Below are positions 35,634-46,211 of a stretch of DNA of 64,000 nucleotides, piece after piece. Every line of letters begins with the position of its first letter. Position 1 is the first letter of the stretch. The notes under the pieces were generated by a model that saw only the letters and a list, made by a program, of their open reading frames with translations, ran no database searches and was not told the DNA's origin. Origin of the DNA: Agrocybe praecox (taxonomy: Eukaryota > Basidiomycota > Agaricomycetes > Agaricales > Agrocybaceae); the NCBI GenBank assembly GCA_964017145.1, contig OZ024845.1, positions 2,542,001 to 2,606,000 of the forward strand, given 5' to 3'. The translations under genes and the position numbers were made by a program.

Positions 35634-36359
35634 AGACCAAAATCAGACAAACGATCAGAAAGCAAGAACAACAACAATTCAAGTGTTACGAGAATGTGCC
35701 TTTGTGATTCTAAATTTTTCCAACATCTTTGACTTGTGACTCTTCTCAATATCGATCCAGAAAAACAAAAACAAAAACAAAAACAAATTGATTCCGGACA
35801 TGATATGTAAAACAAATGTAATTTGTAGTTGAATAAATTGTAACACCACCTGCAACCAATCCACAGATGAATTCTTTAAGTATTAACAGCAACAGACAAA
35901 ATGATTCCTGAGCATTGATTATCAATTCAAAGAAGGGATACCAATATATTCACGGCACGCATCTACTCAAACCGCAACTATATATACCATGACTTACATC
36001 CAACCAGAAACAAGAAAGGTATGCACTGCAGCACGATGCACGTACAAATAAATTACCCAAATGCATACGCCTACGACAAATAAGTAGGGAACAGTAAGCA
36101 CCAGTCGCTCTTGAGGAGTCGCGTCGGGTAAGAAATGTATGTACGAGTAAATATTATCCTTCAATCTGTCTACTCTGTACTCGCTCGTTTTTTCTTCCTC
36201 TTGTCTTCTACCACATGCAGTTGAAAACGGGGGAATTAGACCTGCCGATCGGAGCAAGGGAGTAAAAAGAGGAAGGGGTAGATCACCATGCACACCAGGT
36301 ACCGCCCATCATTATATCACACGACGACACGGCACCATCACCTAAAAAGACGGAATCAT
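35634..36359. other. Spacer, no gene seen
   Basis: 3' flank of the GTPase gene; contains an (AAAAAC) run at 35,760-35,786. A minus-strand ORF at 35,994-36,293 lacks recognisable features and probably is 3' UTR of the minus-strand remnant to the right. Confidence 0.4.
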
Positions 36360-37275
36360 TGACATTCAAAAGAAGAATCTTGCAGCGCCGGCCGCAGCTC
36401 CGGCGAGGACAGCCCATATAGGTGGGACGACGAAACCCTTAGGAGCAGCCGACTTGTCCTTGGTGACCGTCTTGGGGAAGGGAAACGTCTTGTTCGTGTT
36501 TCGGACTCGTCTCGAGGTACAAGTGCCCAGAGGGGAAATTCTGGCATTCGCCGATAGCGTCCAACTGTACGTGTCGCAAGGGAAAAAAAGAAACAATCAG
36601 TTGGCAATACGAAAGTCATCGTCGATTTCATTACTCACACTGAACTTGGGCGTGTATGTCAGAGCAGCGTTGAGGCTGTACGCAATAGCGAAGTCAACAG
36701 TTGTCTTGAACGGATTGTGTCAGAGGTCAATGAAGACAGTCTCCATCTGCGATGCTTGCTGGTGGATGGTGTTGAACGCGTTGAAGGAGTCGGTGCCTTT
36801 GACTTGACCGCTGGCGACTTGCCAATCTAAAGAAGGGGTTCGAACATGATGATAGTAAGTATATAAAAAAGTCCGAGACCGGGTAGGAGTCACGAACCGT
36901 TGGTGTCGAAGGTGTTTCTGGAGGGGCCGCGGGTCGGGGGAATCATGCCCATGGAGGCAGCAAGGACACGGACATGTATGGATGACGAGGAAAGAAGGGA
37001 ACAAATACACCGCGCGTATGATCGCTCATATAAAGTTGTACCGATACCACCCCACTGAGGTGGGCGCGTGGCCCCAACACATTTTTGAAGATCTGACGCG
37101 TCCAGCTCAGCATTAATAAGAGATGTAAGAGCCTAGAAAGAGACATAAGAACTCTAGATGAAAGCAGGAAGAATGTGAACGTACCTTGCTGTGCGAACGG
37201 GTGTGTACGCTGGTATTGTGTCCGGCCGTGTACTACTCGATGAACAACTAGGGTCACTGTGATACGGGATCCGAC
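36360..37275 (-). pseudogene. Unidentified minus-strand gene or remnant with hydrophobic C-terminus
   Basis: On the minus strand short exon-like readings follow each other. They are 'TLVVHRVVHGRTQYQRTHPF' (about 37,260-37,190), 'ALTSLINAELDASDLQKCVG' with 'TRPPQWGGIGTTLYERSYAR' (37,133-37,015), 'TRGPSRNTFDTN' (about 36,930), 'DWQVASGQVKGTDSFNAFNT' to 'ETVFIDL' then TGA (36,718-36,720) and 'HNPFKTTVDFAIAYSLNAAL' beyond it. The final exon is 'VRNTNKTFPFPKTVTKDKS' ending 'WAVLAGAAAGAARFFF'. The tail could be a GPI-anchor or membrane signal. The in-frame TGA in the middle suggests decay unless a small intron removes it. No family recognised. Confidence 0.35.
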
Positions 37276-37399
37276 GACGAAGAATGTGGCCTACAAATTG
37301 TCCCCCCCCTCAAGTCGAGGACGGACATGTGTGGGGGGAAAAGATAATATTAGTATCAAGAAACGTCGAGCATAGTTTTTGTCGTCGTGGCGCATCTCA

Positions 37400-38830
37400 A
37401 TCTATCTCGTAAAACCTCAATACGCCTATCAAAGAACTCCATATTGGGATGTGCATGTTTCTCTGCAATTGCCAGTTGCTGTCGGCAGAGAAGAACTGGT
37501 GGCATACCAGCAAACCCTCTGACCTCCATCTTCACATCCCAGTGCACCTCATCCACCATTTGCTGGACTCCTTCCTGTAGCACCTTAAATTCGACAACTC
37601 ACAAGACTCAATTTCGCATATATCAAGGCATCAAAATCAACTACGACCCTCAGGCCTCAAATCGGAGCGGAGCGTTCTGGGAGTGGGGAATACCGGCTTT
37701 TAGGATCGTTTTCCTCGCGTCTTTTGACTAAACTACGAACTGTACTTGTTTGGGCGTCGAGAAACCCCCCCCCCCCCCCCATCACCATCTCAATGCCTCA
37801 AACCACATCTCACTTGACTTCTCCTTCCTTCACGCTTTGGACCCCTCTGACCTCCACCAACCCCAATTGTGGTTGGGGGAGACGCGTCGAATTCGAATTC
37901 GCTCATACTCGCGGAGAATCCGACTCATCGGTACAAGAGAATCATGGAACGCGGATTTCGGTGTCGGTTTCGCCATCGTACTGTCCCCACCAACTGCAGT
38001 GTTTGTTCCAATAGCACTTCCTGTCAGACGGGTAGCGAGCCCGCAAATCGTATTGTTTGGTGGATCTCGATTCTCGAATCATCTGGTTACATCGCATGGC
38101 CCAGAGATCCCCATCTCATTTCACCCTTCGCTAGCACCCATCATCTATCTCTCGTTGTCATCACCCTCGCCCCACATTTCCTTATACTAAAGCATCAGTG
38201 GGGTCATCACCGCTCCTCGTCGTACTCACTATCGCCCAAATAGCCGTTCTTCATCGCCATAGTCATCGCCATCCTTCTCCAGCCCATTATTTGCGCATGA
38301 AACCTGCCAGCAAGTGCAATTCGGATGGGGTCACCTTCGGTGGTAAGCAAGCAGGGAGGCTGTAAGATTACTGTGGCCTTGAAAGTGACGTGAGTGTGGA
38401 TTTCCGCAATGATTAAATATGAGACTTACGAACTAGTTGAATGTCAAGCTCCTCGATGTTCGATACTCATCAATCGGAGTCTAGAGACAGTGGAATTTTG
38501 GGTGCAAGGAGTACGGCGATGTCAAATATCAATTATGCCGATAGACTCGCCTTGAATCCAACCTGCTTGAACGTCAGTTTGGATGTTATTTTGGTCTCGT
38601 ATCGACTCGACGCCATTTGTTATGCAACCACGGTCCGAACTGTGTTCCGTCGACTAGTTTATCTTCCAACGTGTCCTGCCTTCTCGCAACTCGGTCAACA
38701 CTTTATCCCACCTCTTATCACGCCGAGCAGACCTGATATCCATTCAATAACCTGTGATGGAACTATAGGCGAATATACGACCTCGATTTTTGACGTCGTT
38801 TCGCGTCCAGGAACCTGTTCGCTATGTTCA
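37400..38830. repeat. Dispersed ~1.3-kb repeat, copy B
   Basis: This is the second copy of the segment at 26,800-28,120, same orientation, diverged (my rough impression is two thirds to three quarters identity), with a C14-16 homopolymer at about 37,766-37,780 that copy A lacks. On the minus strand 37,583-37,356 reads 'LQEGVQQMVDEVHWDVKMEV', matching the copy A minus-strand reading. Neither copy has a complete frame. Confidence 0.75.
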
Positions 38831-39945
38831 AAGCTACACGAAGAGTGAAAGGGGTTTGGGCTGCTGGTTCGGCTGTGTATGCCCTCAACAGACAGTGCTC
38901 GGCTTACTTAAAGGAGCAGAATGTGACTGGGAAGGATTTTCCCCGAATGGACCTGCAGATTCTCAAATCCCTCAGACCTCCAGTGCTGGCCATTCCATCT
39001 CAGCTGCGTTCATCATACCGGAGGTTCATCATAACAGTGGACAACAGGGCGCTGGCGCTGGCGTGAGTGCCAGTGAAAAGACTGGTTCACCCCCAGAAAT
39101 ATATCCATAATGAAGGCGGGAATTTTAAAAAACGGTCGGTTCGCTTGTCTCTGCTTAGAACATAAGGCTAAGGAGTTTATTTAGACGCATATGTGCAAGA
39201 TACGGCGAATGAACAAGTAAGTGTGATTCTTCTTGCATTCTGCGCGTATCGTTGAGAACTTACCATGGCATTTCTAAGTACATAAATCACGAACCCTCCT
39301 AAAATTCGAAGGCTGCTGGGTATAACGTAGCTGGTGCTTTGGTTAAAGCAGTCTTTTCGGAGTTGCTCGTTTAAGCGAGGCCCATTCCAGCGGACGACGG
39401 TGTTGGCGGTATACGAACCAATACGTACCATGCGGCATGCTTGTGAACGTTTGAACGCTGACGCCGACTTGGTGTTCTCCTATGCAGATTACTACGATCG
39501 GGCTCCTGGTCCAGGTGTTCGTTCTGGTATATCGTCACCCATGTAGACGCGTACCACGATCTTTATTGTCAATTCAACAAAATTCTGGCGATCATTACGC
39601 TGCGCCGTTTATACAGAAATAAATTGCGAACTTTGAATATTTGATCTCTCGCTGCCACCATACTGCGACTCCAGGTTATCACTCCAGGTTATCAGAGGCC
39701 CCAGGTTGGCCTGATAATTTTCATTTTTCTTTCTATTTTTCTTTCTAGTATATTTCCCTTTATGAACATTATGTTTCCTTTTATTTTTATTTTTTCTTTC
39801 GTTCTGAAATTGTGCAGTACCGGGGGGTTCTCCCGTCCACCATTTTCATCCTACGTTATTTGCTCATACGACCTCCCTACGTATTTCGTCTGAGCACTGC
39901 AGCGACACAGCGACACTTACTTTTCTCACTTCTATGATAACACAG
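38831..39945. other. Spacer with a small hairpin
   Basis: No complete gene. A reading 'RLNADADLVFSYADYYDRAP' (39,450-39,545) may be an exon of the small gene to the right. At 39,665-39,720 CTCCAGGTTATCA is duplicated and is followed by a stem TTATCAG-A-GGCC / GGCCTGATAA. Confidence 0.35.
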
Positions 39946-40213
39946 AGAATGTCGAAAGCCACCCTGGCTGGGTTCTCGTTGACCCATTCTGCCAGCTTGG
40001 GTATACAATTGTGACAGAAAATCTTCCCGCAATCTTCAAGTTTCCTGCTAAGATCGATGGTCCAGGAACGTCCGATGATACCGATTCATGGCTAGGCAAG
40101 GGTTTATTGGAATTGCGATGTAATAAGCGCTTCAGCCATTCCCGTTTCGATGTCACTGGGTTTAAGGATATTGAAGACTGGGCCAAAGCAAACAAGAATA
40201 TTAGCACTGAATG
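39946..40213 (+). CDS. 3' exon of a hypothetical protein
   Basis: After a plausible acceptor (ATAACACAG) the frame reads 'ENVESHPGWVLVDPFCQLGY', 'FKFPAKIDGPGTSDDTDSWL' and ends 'GFKDIEDWAKANKNISTE' (TGA 40,211-40,213). The sequence has the composition of a real protein, but I do not know the family and cannot place the upstream exons with confidence. Confidence 0.4.
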
Positions 40214-40526
40214 ATAAACAGGGTCTTACTCCAGGCATCCGGTCGGGTTAGGCTTCAACGTTCAGGCTTCAAGCTTGAGTGCTCACTGGTGCCAATCTCG
40301 AAGAACGTACAAGTATTAGTGGTACATGGCTATATGTAGAATATTTACAATTACATTTACTTAAGTAACAATTTGAGTACAGAACTTGACAAGCGTAATT
40401 TGAGGCCAGAAAGCTACCTACATATGTCTTTGCGAGTTAAATTGGTATAAGTACACGATTGGCTTGAAAGTCTTCGTCGCGAGCGCCGAGAAGTGGGCGG
40501 AGATGGCTTTGTGTATGATATGTAAA

Positions 40527-42676
40527 TCATATGACAGGCCCTTTCTTCGAGGTGACGCTCCTCCGACTGGACTTCCTCTGCAATGCAAGAGGATCAAGTA
40601 GCGGGATTGGATTGCGTGAGCCATCAAGTAAATCAATGTGGGTAGGAATAATGGACGGGCTTGTGGAGACTGATGCAGTAAGGCTGGGGCTCTGGGTGAC
40701 ACTCGTACGGCTATTCGATCTGGATCGGTTCAGCAGGAATTGTTCCTTATCGGACGACTGGGATGATACCGAAGATGCTCTTCGATGCCGTTGCATCTGT
40801 GTCGGGTCAATGTTTGGTATCTTGGCGGTGTGAGCAAATAGAGAAAGGACTGAAAGTAATTGATTGAGATTTATGGGGCGAATACAGAAAAGGGCACTTA
40901 CTGTCGACAATAGACACGATTCCTGTAATATTGTTACTCTTATGCACCGATGACGATAAAGTGGGTGATGCAGGACCCGATGACTCCTTCGTCACAAAGA
41001 CGCGGTGCGCATTTGCTATATGTTGCTCAGGACACAATCTGCAAACAGAAATGATCCGAAACTCACTTGCGAGCAATTTCTCTATCGTGAATGATAACAA
41101 GCTGGACGGAAAAACTGAGTAAACTGAACCGACCGTCAGCACGTGCGAACACACCAGATGAAGCAAATTCTAACCGGGATATTTATCCGCACCGTCCGTG
41201 GAGCCCTCCGGTTCCTGGAAGAAGAGAAACAATGAACACTCCAACCAATTTCCCACATAGTTCCTCATACCTTTATTTGTGAAATAAAGTAATGAAGAGG
41301 CGTATTCAATACATGGTTGCTTTGCGAAGGTACCAACATCTTTAGAAGCATTATTAAGAACCAATATAGAGATAAAAGAAAGAGATACCTTTCCGACGTC
41401 TGTTACGCTCACGGTGCTCAACAAAGTCCCGCTGCTCCCCTCAACGACAGCAACGCTGCTGACTCCTTGTTCGCTCATAAGTTTCATGGCATCTAGAATT
41501 GTCGCTGAGGACGTCGCCGACACCACGGACGCATGGAGGTTCAAGGAGGGAAGAGACAGCGACTGGATAGGGTTCGATAGATATCTGTAAAATGATACCG
41601 TTTCTCGTGCATATGAATCAAACCAAGACAACAAGCCTCTGTCCGAGACCATTCCGATAAATTCTCTTGGATGGACATCAGATTGTATTAACGCTGGAGT
41701 TCATTGTTAGTGAATAGTCCTTTCGATATGGATTGGGTTGGAAAGCGATATATAAAAAATACACGAGACAAAAATAGAAATAAATCTCGCCCACCTCTAT
41801 GAGCGCCTCGGGAGAATACCTCCAACAATGATATTAACGTCGCGTTATGCGGTAATTTAACAATGGGATTCTTGTCAGACAGATCTGACAGCACATTAAT
41901 GTCATCATCATTTGCATTAACAGTCACGATTACAGACGTACTGCTGACAAGATGCACTGGAACGCGTCCAGCCTTCGCAGCAGAAACGATGTCATCTACA
42001 CGAGATTGTCCAGCGAGACCCCCAGGCAAAAGTGTGTGTCTCGTTGCGGCTAAGGTCAGGAATGCATTGACATCGGCGAACTGGGGTTTAAATATCAAAA
42101 ACACTGCAACAGAAGAACAGAAGAAACGTACATCAAAAAGACCCTGATAAAGTGCTGCACCATCGTCGTCTTCTGCTGGATTTCCCTCCACAATGGGTGC
42201 TGCTCTGACAGCCAGACATGGCACATTTTCCGAGAGTAAGAGCTATTGAATTGCAAGAAACGTAAGTTCTAGAACTGTACGGCAGTTGAAAAGGATTCAG
42301 AAGAATACAGGCACCCCGTCGTGTGACGGGTCGAAATGGTTTCAAAAACCTCACCTCGCAAGCCTCTTCTACACTTGTTTCGGCATCGACGGGGACGATT
42401 CCAGTATCAATAATGTCTAAAAACGATGGATCATCACTATCACACAGAATATGACATTTGCACAAAACACGCACCTCGGGCAAAGACTGTTCTCCATGTC
42501 GCCAACCAATCGTCCGATTCGCTATCCGTGGGCTGGATTACCGTTTGTTGCAAAGGCTGCAGATACGATTCAACTTCCTTCCATGTTCCGTTCAACGATT
42601 GCGAAAGTCTTTTGCTAGAAGACATAGGGTCAGAGTGCTCTATCGATTGAGGGCGCTCATGAAGGTTTGAGCGCAA
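40527..42676 (-). CDS. SDS23: CBS-domain protein, SDS23/MOC1 type
   Basis: Eleven exons on the minus strand close in phase: 42,676-42,475, 42,416-42,355, 42,242-42,132, 42,080-41,942, 41,884-41,795, 41,693-41,389, 41,339-41,271, 41,214-41,175, 41,114-41,067, 41,015-40,902 and 40,849-40,527, giving 500 aa. An alternative start (MSSSKRLS) lies 17 codons in. Residues 60-350 contain CBS repeats: 'DIIDTGIVPVDAETSVEEAC', 'PIVKLPHNATLISLLEVFSR', 'ATILDAMKLMSEQGVSSVAV' and 'FTIEKLLATNAHRVFVTKE'. The C-terminus is Ser-rich and disordered ('HRRASSVSSQSSDKEQFLLN'), likely phosphorylated. In yeasts Sds23/Moc1 proteins link nutrient status to the cell cycle, restraining PP2A-type phosphatase activity and genetically interacting with APC/C. 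The last residues are 'SKKGPVI'. Confidence 0.85.
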
Positions 42677-42992
42677 TAAGGCTTAAGTTAATTAAGCAAG
42701 CAGCCAGCCCTTGGTCATCGCAATTGGCTCCGCACGGCAACGTGACGCAACGTCGCCATTCGAGAATAAACTTAAAACCTGGACGTCAATCACTGACCAG
42801 GACCTCGATGCTCGCTGAACTACTGCTTGATGGCCAGCTGAAATTTCTGAGTTCACTTTAGTTTCTCGTGACAAGTACATAACGTTTTTCACAACGGGGT
42901 CCAGTACATATGTGCGTGTTTAAGTTCATTCATTACCTGGGAACTTCAACAAGTTAACACCGAATTCATTAGTTTATCTTTGAAAAACAGAC
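42677..42992. promoter_or_regulatory. Divergent intergenic region between SDS23 and the lipase gene
   Basis: The 316 bp separate two divergently transcribed genes and must contain both promoters. No strong TATA box is visible; ACGTGACG and ACGTCAAT-type words occur at about 42,740 and 42,782. Confidence 0.4.
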
Positions 42993-44208
42993 ATGTTATC
43001 ACAAAAGTCGTACGCTCTGACAGAAGAACAACGTCGAATGTATGCATCGGAGAAACTAGAAAACTTTAGGTGGATATCAAAGCTCGTAGCAACTTATTCT
43101 CCCTACACTCTCACGGATAGAGACCTTGTTCCAGAAACTCTATACAGAGAGCTTGCAGAAATTGGTATGATGCTTCTTGACGATGGTGGAACAGCTGTCC
43201 AAAATTAATATAACGTTATGTTTATTTCCAGGTCAATTCGCGGAGCTCGCATATAGTTCTGTTCCTGTCGATTTTCTCATTCAAAATTTCTCCAATCTTA
43301 GTCGGCCGGGATATCCTCTGGAACACTACGATGCTCTGCAAGACGTACTTTTAGTCCATTCTTTTCACGGTACCTCCGCAGATCTTCCTGGCTATGTCGC
43401 ATACCGACCCTCCATGGGTCAGCTTGTGGTGGCCATATCCGGAACCTCTTCCGCAAAACAAGCATTGCAAGACTTGCGTTTTTTCAAGTCACCGCACCCG
43501 TCCCGTAGAGGCTTTGTTCATACAGGATTCTGGACTCTATACCGAGGCATTAGAGCTCAGACGTTGAAAGCGATACGTCAAGGCATCGAGCTTCATTCTC
43601 CTGTCGAGCTAGTGTTAACTGGGCATAGCATGGGTGGAAGTCTCGCCTATTTACTTTGCATTGAACTGTTGTCGGAAGACGATGAAGTCTTTTTATCATC
43701 TTCTATACGTCTCGTGTTAGCCGTATATGGAGCGCCAAGAACTGGCGACGAAAAACTCGTTACATATTTTCGTGAACTCGCGCAAGAAAGAAGAACCTTT
43801 ACTGAATATTCCGTGAAAGCATTTAATGACGGTAAGCATTTTTGACAGTACATACATACATTCGTGTATCTTCGGAGTAACTTACATATAGAACCTTCGT
43901 CCACAGGCGTCCCTTCACTCCCACCAACCCGGTTTGGCTATCGACATTTTTGCAAGGAACCTATATACACTACTGGTGGGAAACTATACCACATACCTGC
44001 CACTGAATCGGAACACGCTTTATTCCGGGCCAGCTCAAACATTGAGGCTGATGAGAATCCCTATTTCTTTCCCAAGGGTGGTCATAACTATTACAACGGG
44101 CGCGATCTGGAAAAGTTCGCTCGTCGAATCAAGTGGTTGGATAAATCCAAAACGAATGAGCCAGGTTGGGAAGAACGTTACAAAGATATCATGCAGAAGC
44201 GTACCTAA
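42993..44208 (+). CDS. Class-3 lipase (alpha/beta hydrolase)
   Basis: Exons 42,993-43,164, 43,232-43,831 and 43,907-44,208 join in phase to 357 aa. The nucleophile elbow is 'LVLTGHSMGGSLAYLL' (GHSMG). The oxyanion region is 'QLVVAISGTSSAKQALQDLR' and the candidate catalytic Asp lies in 'AVYGAPRTGDEKLV'. Candidate His residues are in 'GGKLYHIPATESEHALF' and 'PKGGHNYYNGRDLEKFARR'. No signal peptide is visible at the start (MLSQKSYALTEEQRRMYASE), so an intracellular acylglycerol or phospholipid esterase is more likely than a secreted lipase. It is divergent from SDS23 with 316 bp between the two starts, so a shared promoter region is possible. Confidence 0.9.
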
Positions 44209-45295
44209 GAGTCATTCCTTGGAAGACGACACTGAGGTATTTATGGTTTCGTTTTCATCATAGCAGGCGCCTGAACAAAGATTTCATAGATAGCACTTGT
44301 CCGTGATGGCACACGCGATTATGGCGGCACGCAGATAGACGTTAATCTCCAGCATGGGAGATCTTCCTACGACAAATGCTACCGAATCAGCCAAAATGCT
44401 CTGGAAACCATACCACTACACATTAACGAGGGAAACTCGTCAAGGTATAATGTAGCTAGAATTAGCCTTCTTCTCTCTGGCTATTTTTCCCTAGGGGAAC
44501 CTCGCGTGGTCTCTCCGAGGACTATTGAATATTGATCGTGTACCTTTTAAATTAGATACCCGCACATGTCAGTACCGGGATCGCAAGGAGAAGAGTCCAA
44601 TTCGCTCTCCACCGATGTATGCGCGTAACTTTTATCTTGATCATCACATTTCCAACATCACCTTCGATGATACATATCCCAATCTATTGCAATATTAGAG
44701 ATGTAAGAAATTTCTCTTCGGAAATAACCCTGCTCTTTACTCACGTACGTACTGCCGGTTTTCTCCATTATTTCCCCTCCAGAATCAGATTTGCAATAAG
44801 GGTCGGCCATGCAGCCGCTGTTTTATTCAGGGTACATACACCTTCGCCATGTGTAAGTTCCTCGAAAGTGTGCGTTCTATGTCTTGTTATCGATGGATTA
44901 CAGGCCAGTTAATGGCATCACAGCACTTTCTTGAGGAAGAAAAGTTGGCTTTTCCATGGGGCAGTAATGAATTACGAAATTCGTCTAAGGAAAGGATGTT
45001 GTAGGAACCCAAGTAGAAACGGTTAAACGGAAACATTTCAATGGCGGATTTTTCGGTCCGCCCTTCTCTCTCCTTTGAACTTATGGCGAAATGCTTTAAT
45101 CCTCGAAAGTGGATTGGTAATAAGGCTTTGATGCGAATGACAGCCGATATAGAGAAGAGAACAAGCAATTAGAAGACTGGCTCGGAATGAGCACCCGCGT
45201 AGGTGGCGAATTGACCAGTTTTCTAATGCCGTGGACATTGCAAGTGGTATATCGTTATGTGGCTGATTTAGATCCTATACGTCAGAGATAAAGCT
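44209..45295. other. Intergenic, no gene seen
   Basis: 3' flanks of the lipase (plus) and F-box (minus) genes, which are convergent. Small ORFs at 44,619-45,238 show no recognisable features. Confidence 0.4.
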
Positions 45296-46211
45296 TCAAT
45301 TATACACGACCATGGTAAAAAAGTACGAACTTTCACGCTGAGCAATGTTGCTCCGCACTAAATCTTCCGCTCTAGACCAGATGCAATGAGGTTCATTTTT
45401 CGCTTGCGCTTCCCAGTCTTGAACGATGTTGACAGGGTAGAGCATCCAAACGATTCTAGGGTCCATAGGCGAAATGGTTTCTTCCGTGTCCGACAAGTCT
45501 GGATCATCAAAAATAACCAGCACTCTAAGACGCCGACAAGCCAATAGTATCTCGGAGAGAGAATGCGCGGTTGGATGACTATGGCGTAGGCGTAGGGATA
45601 GATGGGTCAAGCTGGATAATTCGGTTAGATGTGGTGCTGTAGGATCGTCTTCATGCGTCCAGAAAACGAGGTCAAGGTGCGTGAGGGTATCCCACCACGT
45701 CTGTCGCGTCTCTAGGTCCGCAAACAGAGACTTAAAGTGTTTGACCTCTATAGAAAGTCTATGGAGGCGGAGAGGACCTATAAACGGGACAATGGATTCG
45801 TCCCGAAAAGAACTCAAGTAGTCAACCCAAAATGCAAGGTCGACTACACCAGTACAGGCTGTTAGAATGTGTTTTGCATTCTTTGCGCCCACAGACACGG
45901 TCAAGCACAATTTTTTGACGCGCAACGCGAGGAAATCGGGCGGTGTTGAAGTCATTGTCCTCAGGAATAAAAGCGCATCATTTTCCCCGAGGGTTACCAT
46001 CTCATAAATGATAGGTTGGACCCTGTGTAGCGTTAGCACCTCCTTGATAGCTGATACAATATAAAGTATGACCTCACCATGCGTGGACGCGCTTTGCGAC
46101 GAATACAATTCGCAAGGCATTCCTGTGATCAGAAGACGCAGCGGCCACAAATATTTCTCTCTGGAGCTCGACTGGCAGACGGGTGAAGGGAAAGGCCTCT
46201 ACGGTCGACAT
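45296..46211 (-). CDS. F-box protein with LRR-like C-terminal region
   Basis: Two exons on the minus strand, 46,211-46,078 and 46,022-45,296, join in phase across a 55-nt intron with branch-like GCTAAC, giving 286 aa. The N-terminus 'FPFTRLPVELQREIFVAAAS' is the first helix region of an F-box-like motif. It is followed by 'ALRIVFVAKRVHAW' and 'VQPIIYEMVTLGENDALLFL', a layout common in Agaricomycete F-box proteins. The rest has Leu-rich spacing ('LSSLTHLSLRLRHSHPTAHS', 'LLACRRLRVLVIFDDPDLSD'). Its likely role is a substrate adaptor of an SCF ubiquitin ligase; substrate unknown. No damage is seen, unlike the F-box remnant at 7930-8740. Confidence 0.8.

Noticed and set aside
36454..36807. Plus-strand ORF of 117 codons
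   Set aside because: It is antisense to the better minus-strand exon-like readings with a hydrophobic C-terminus.
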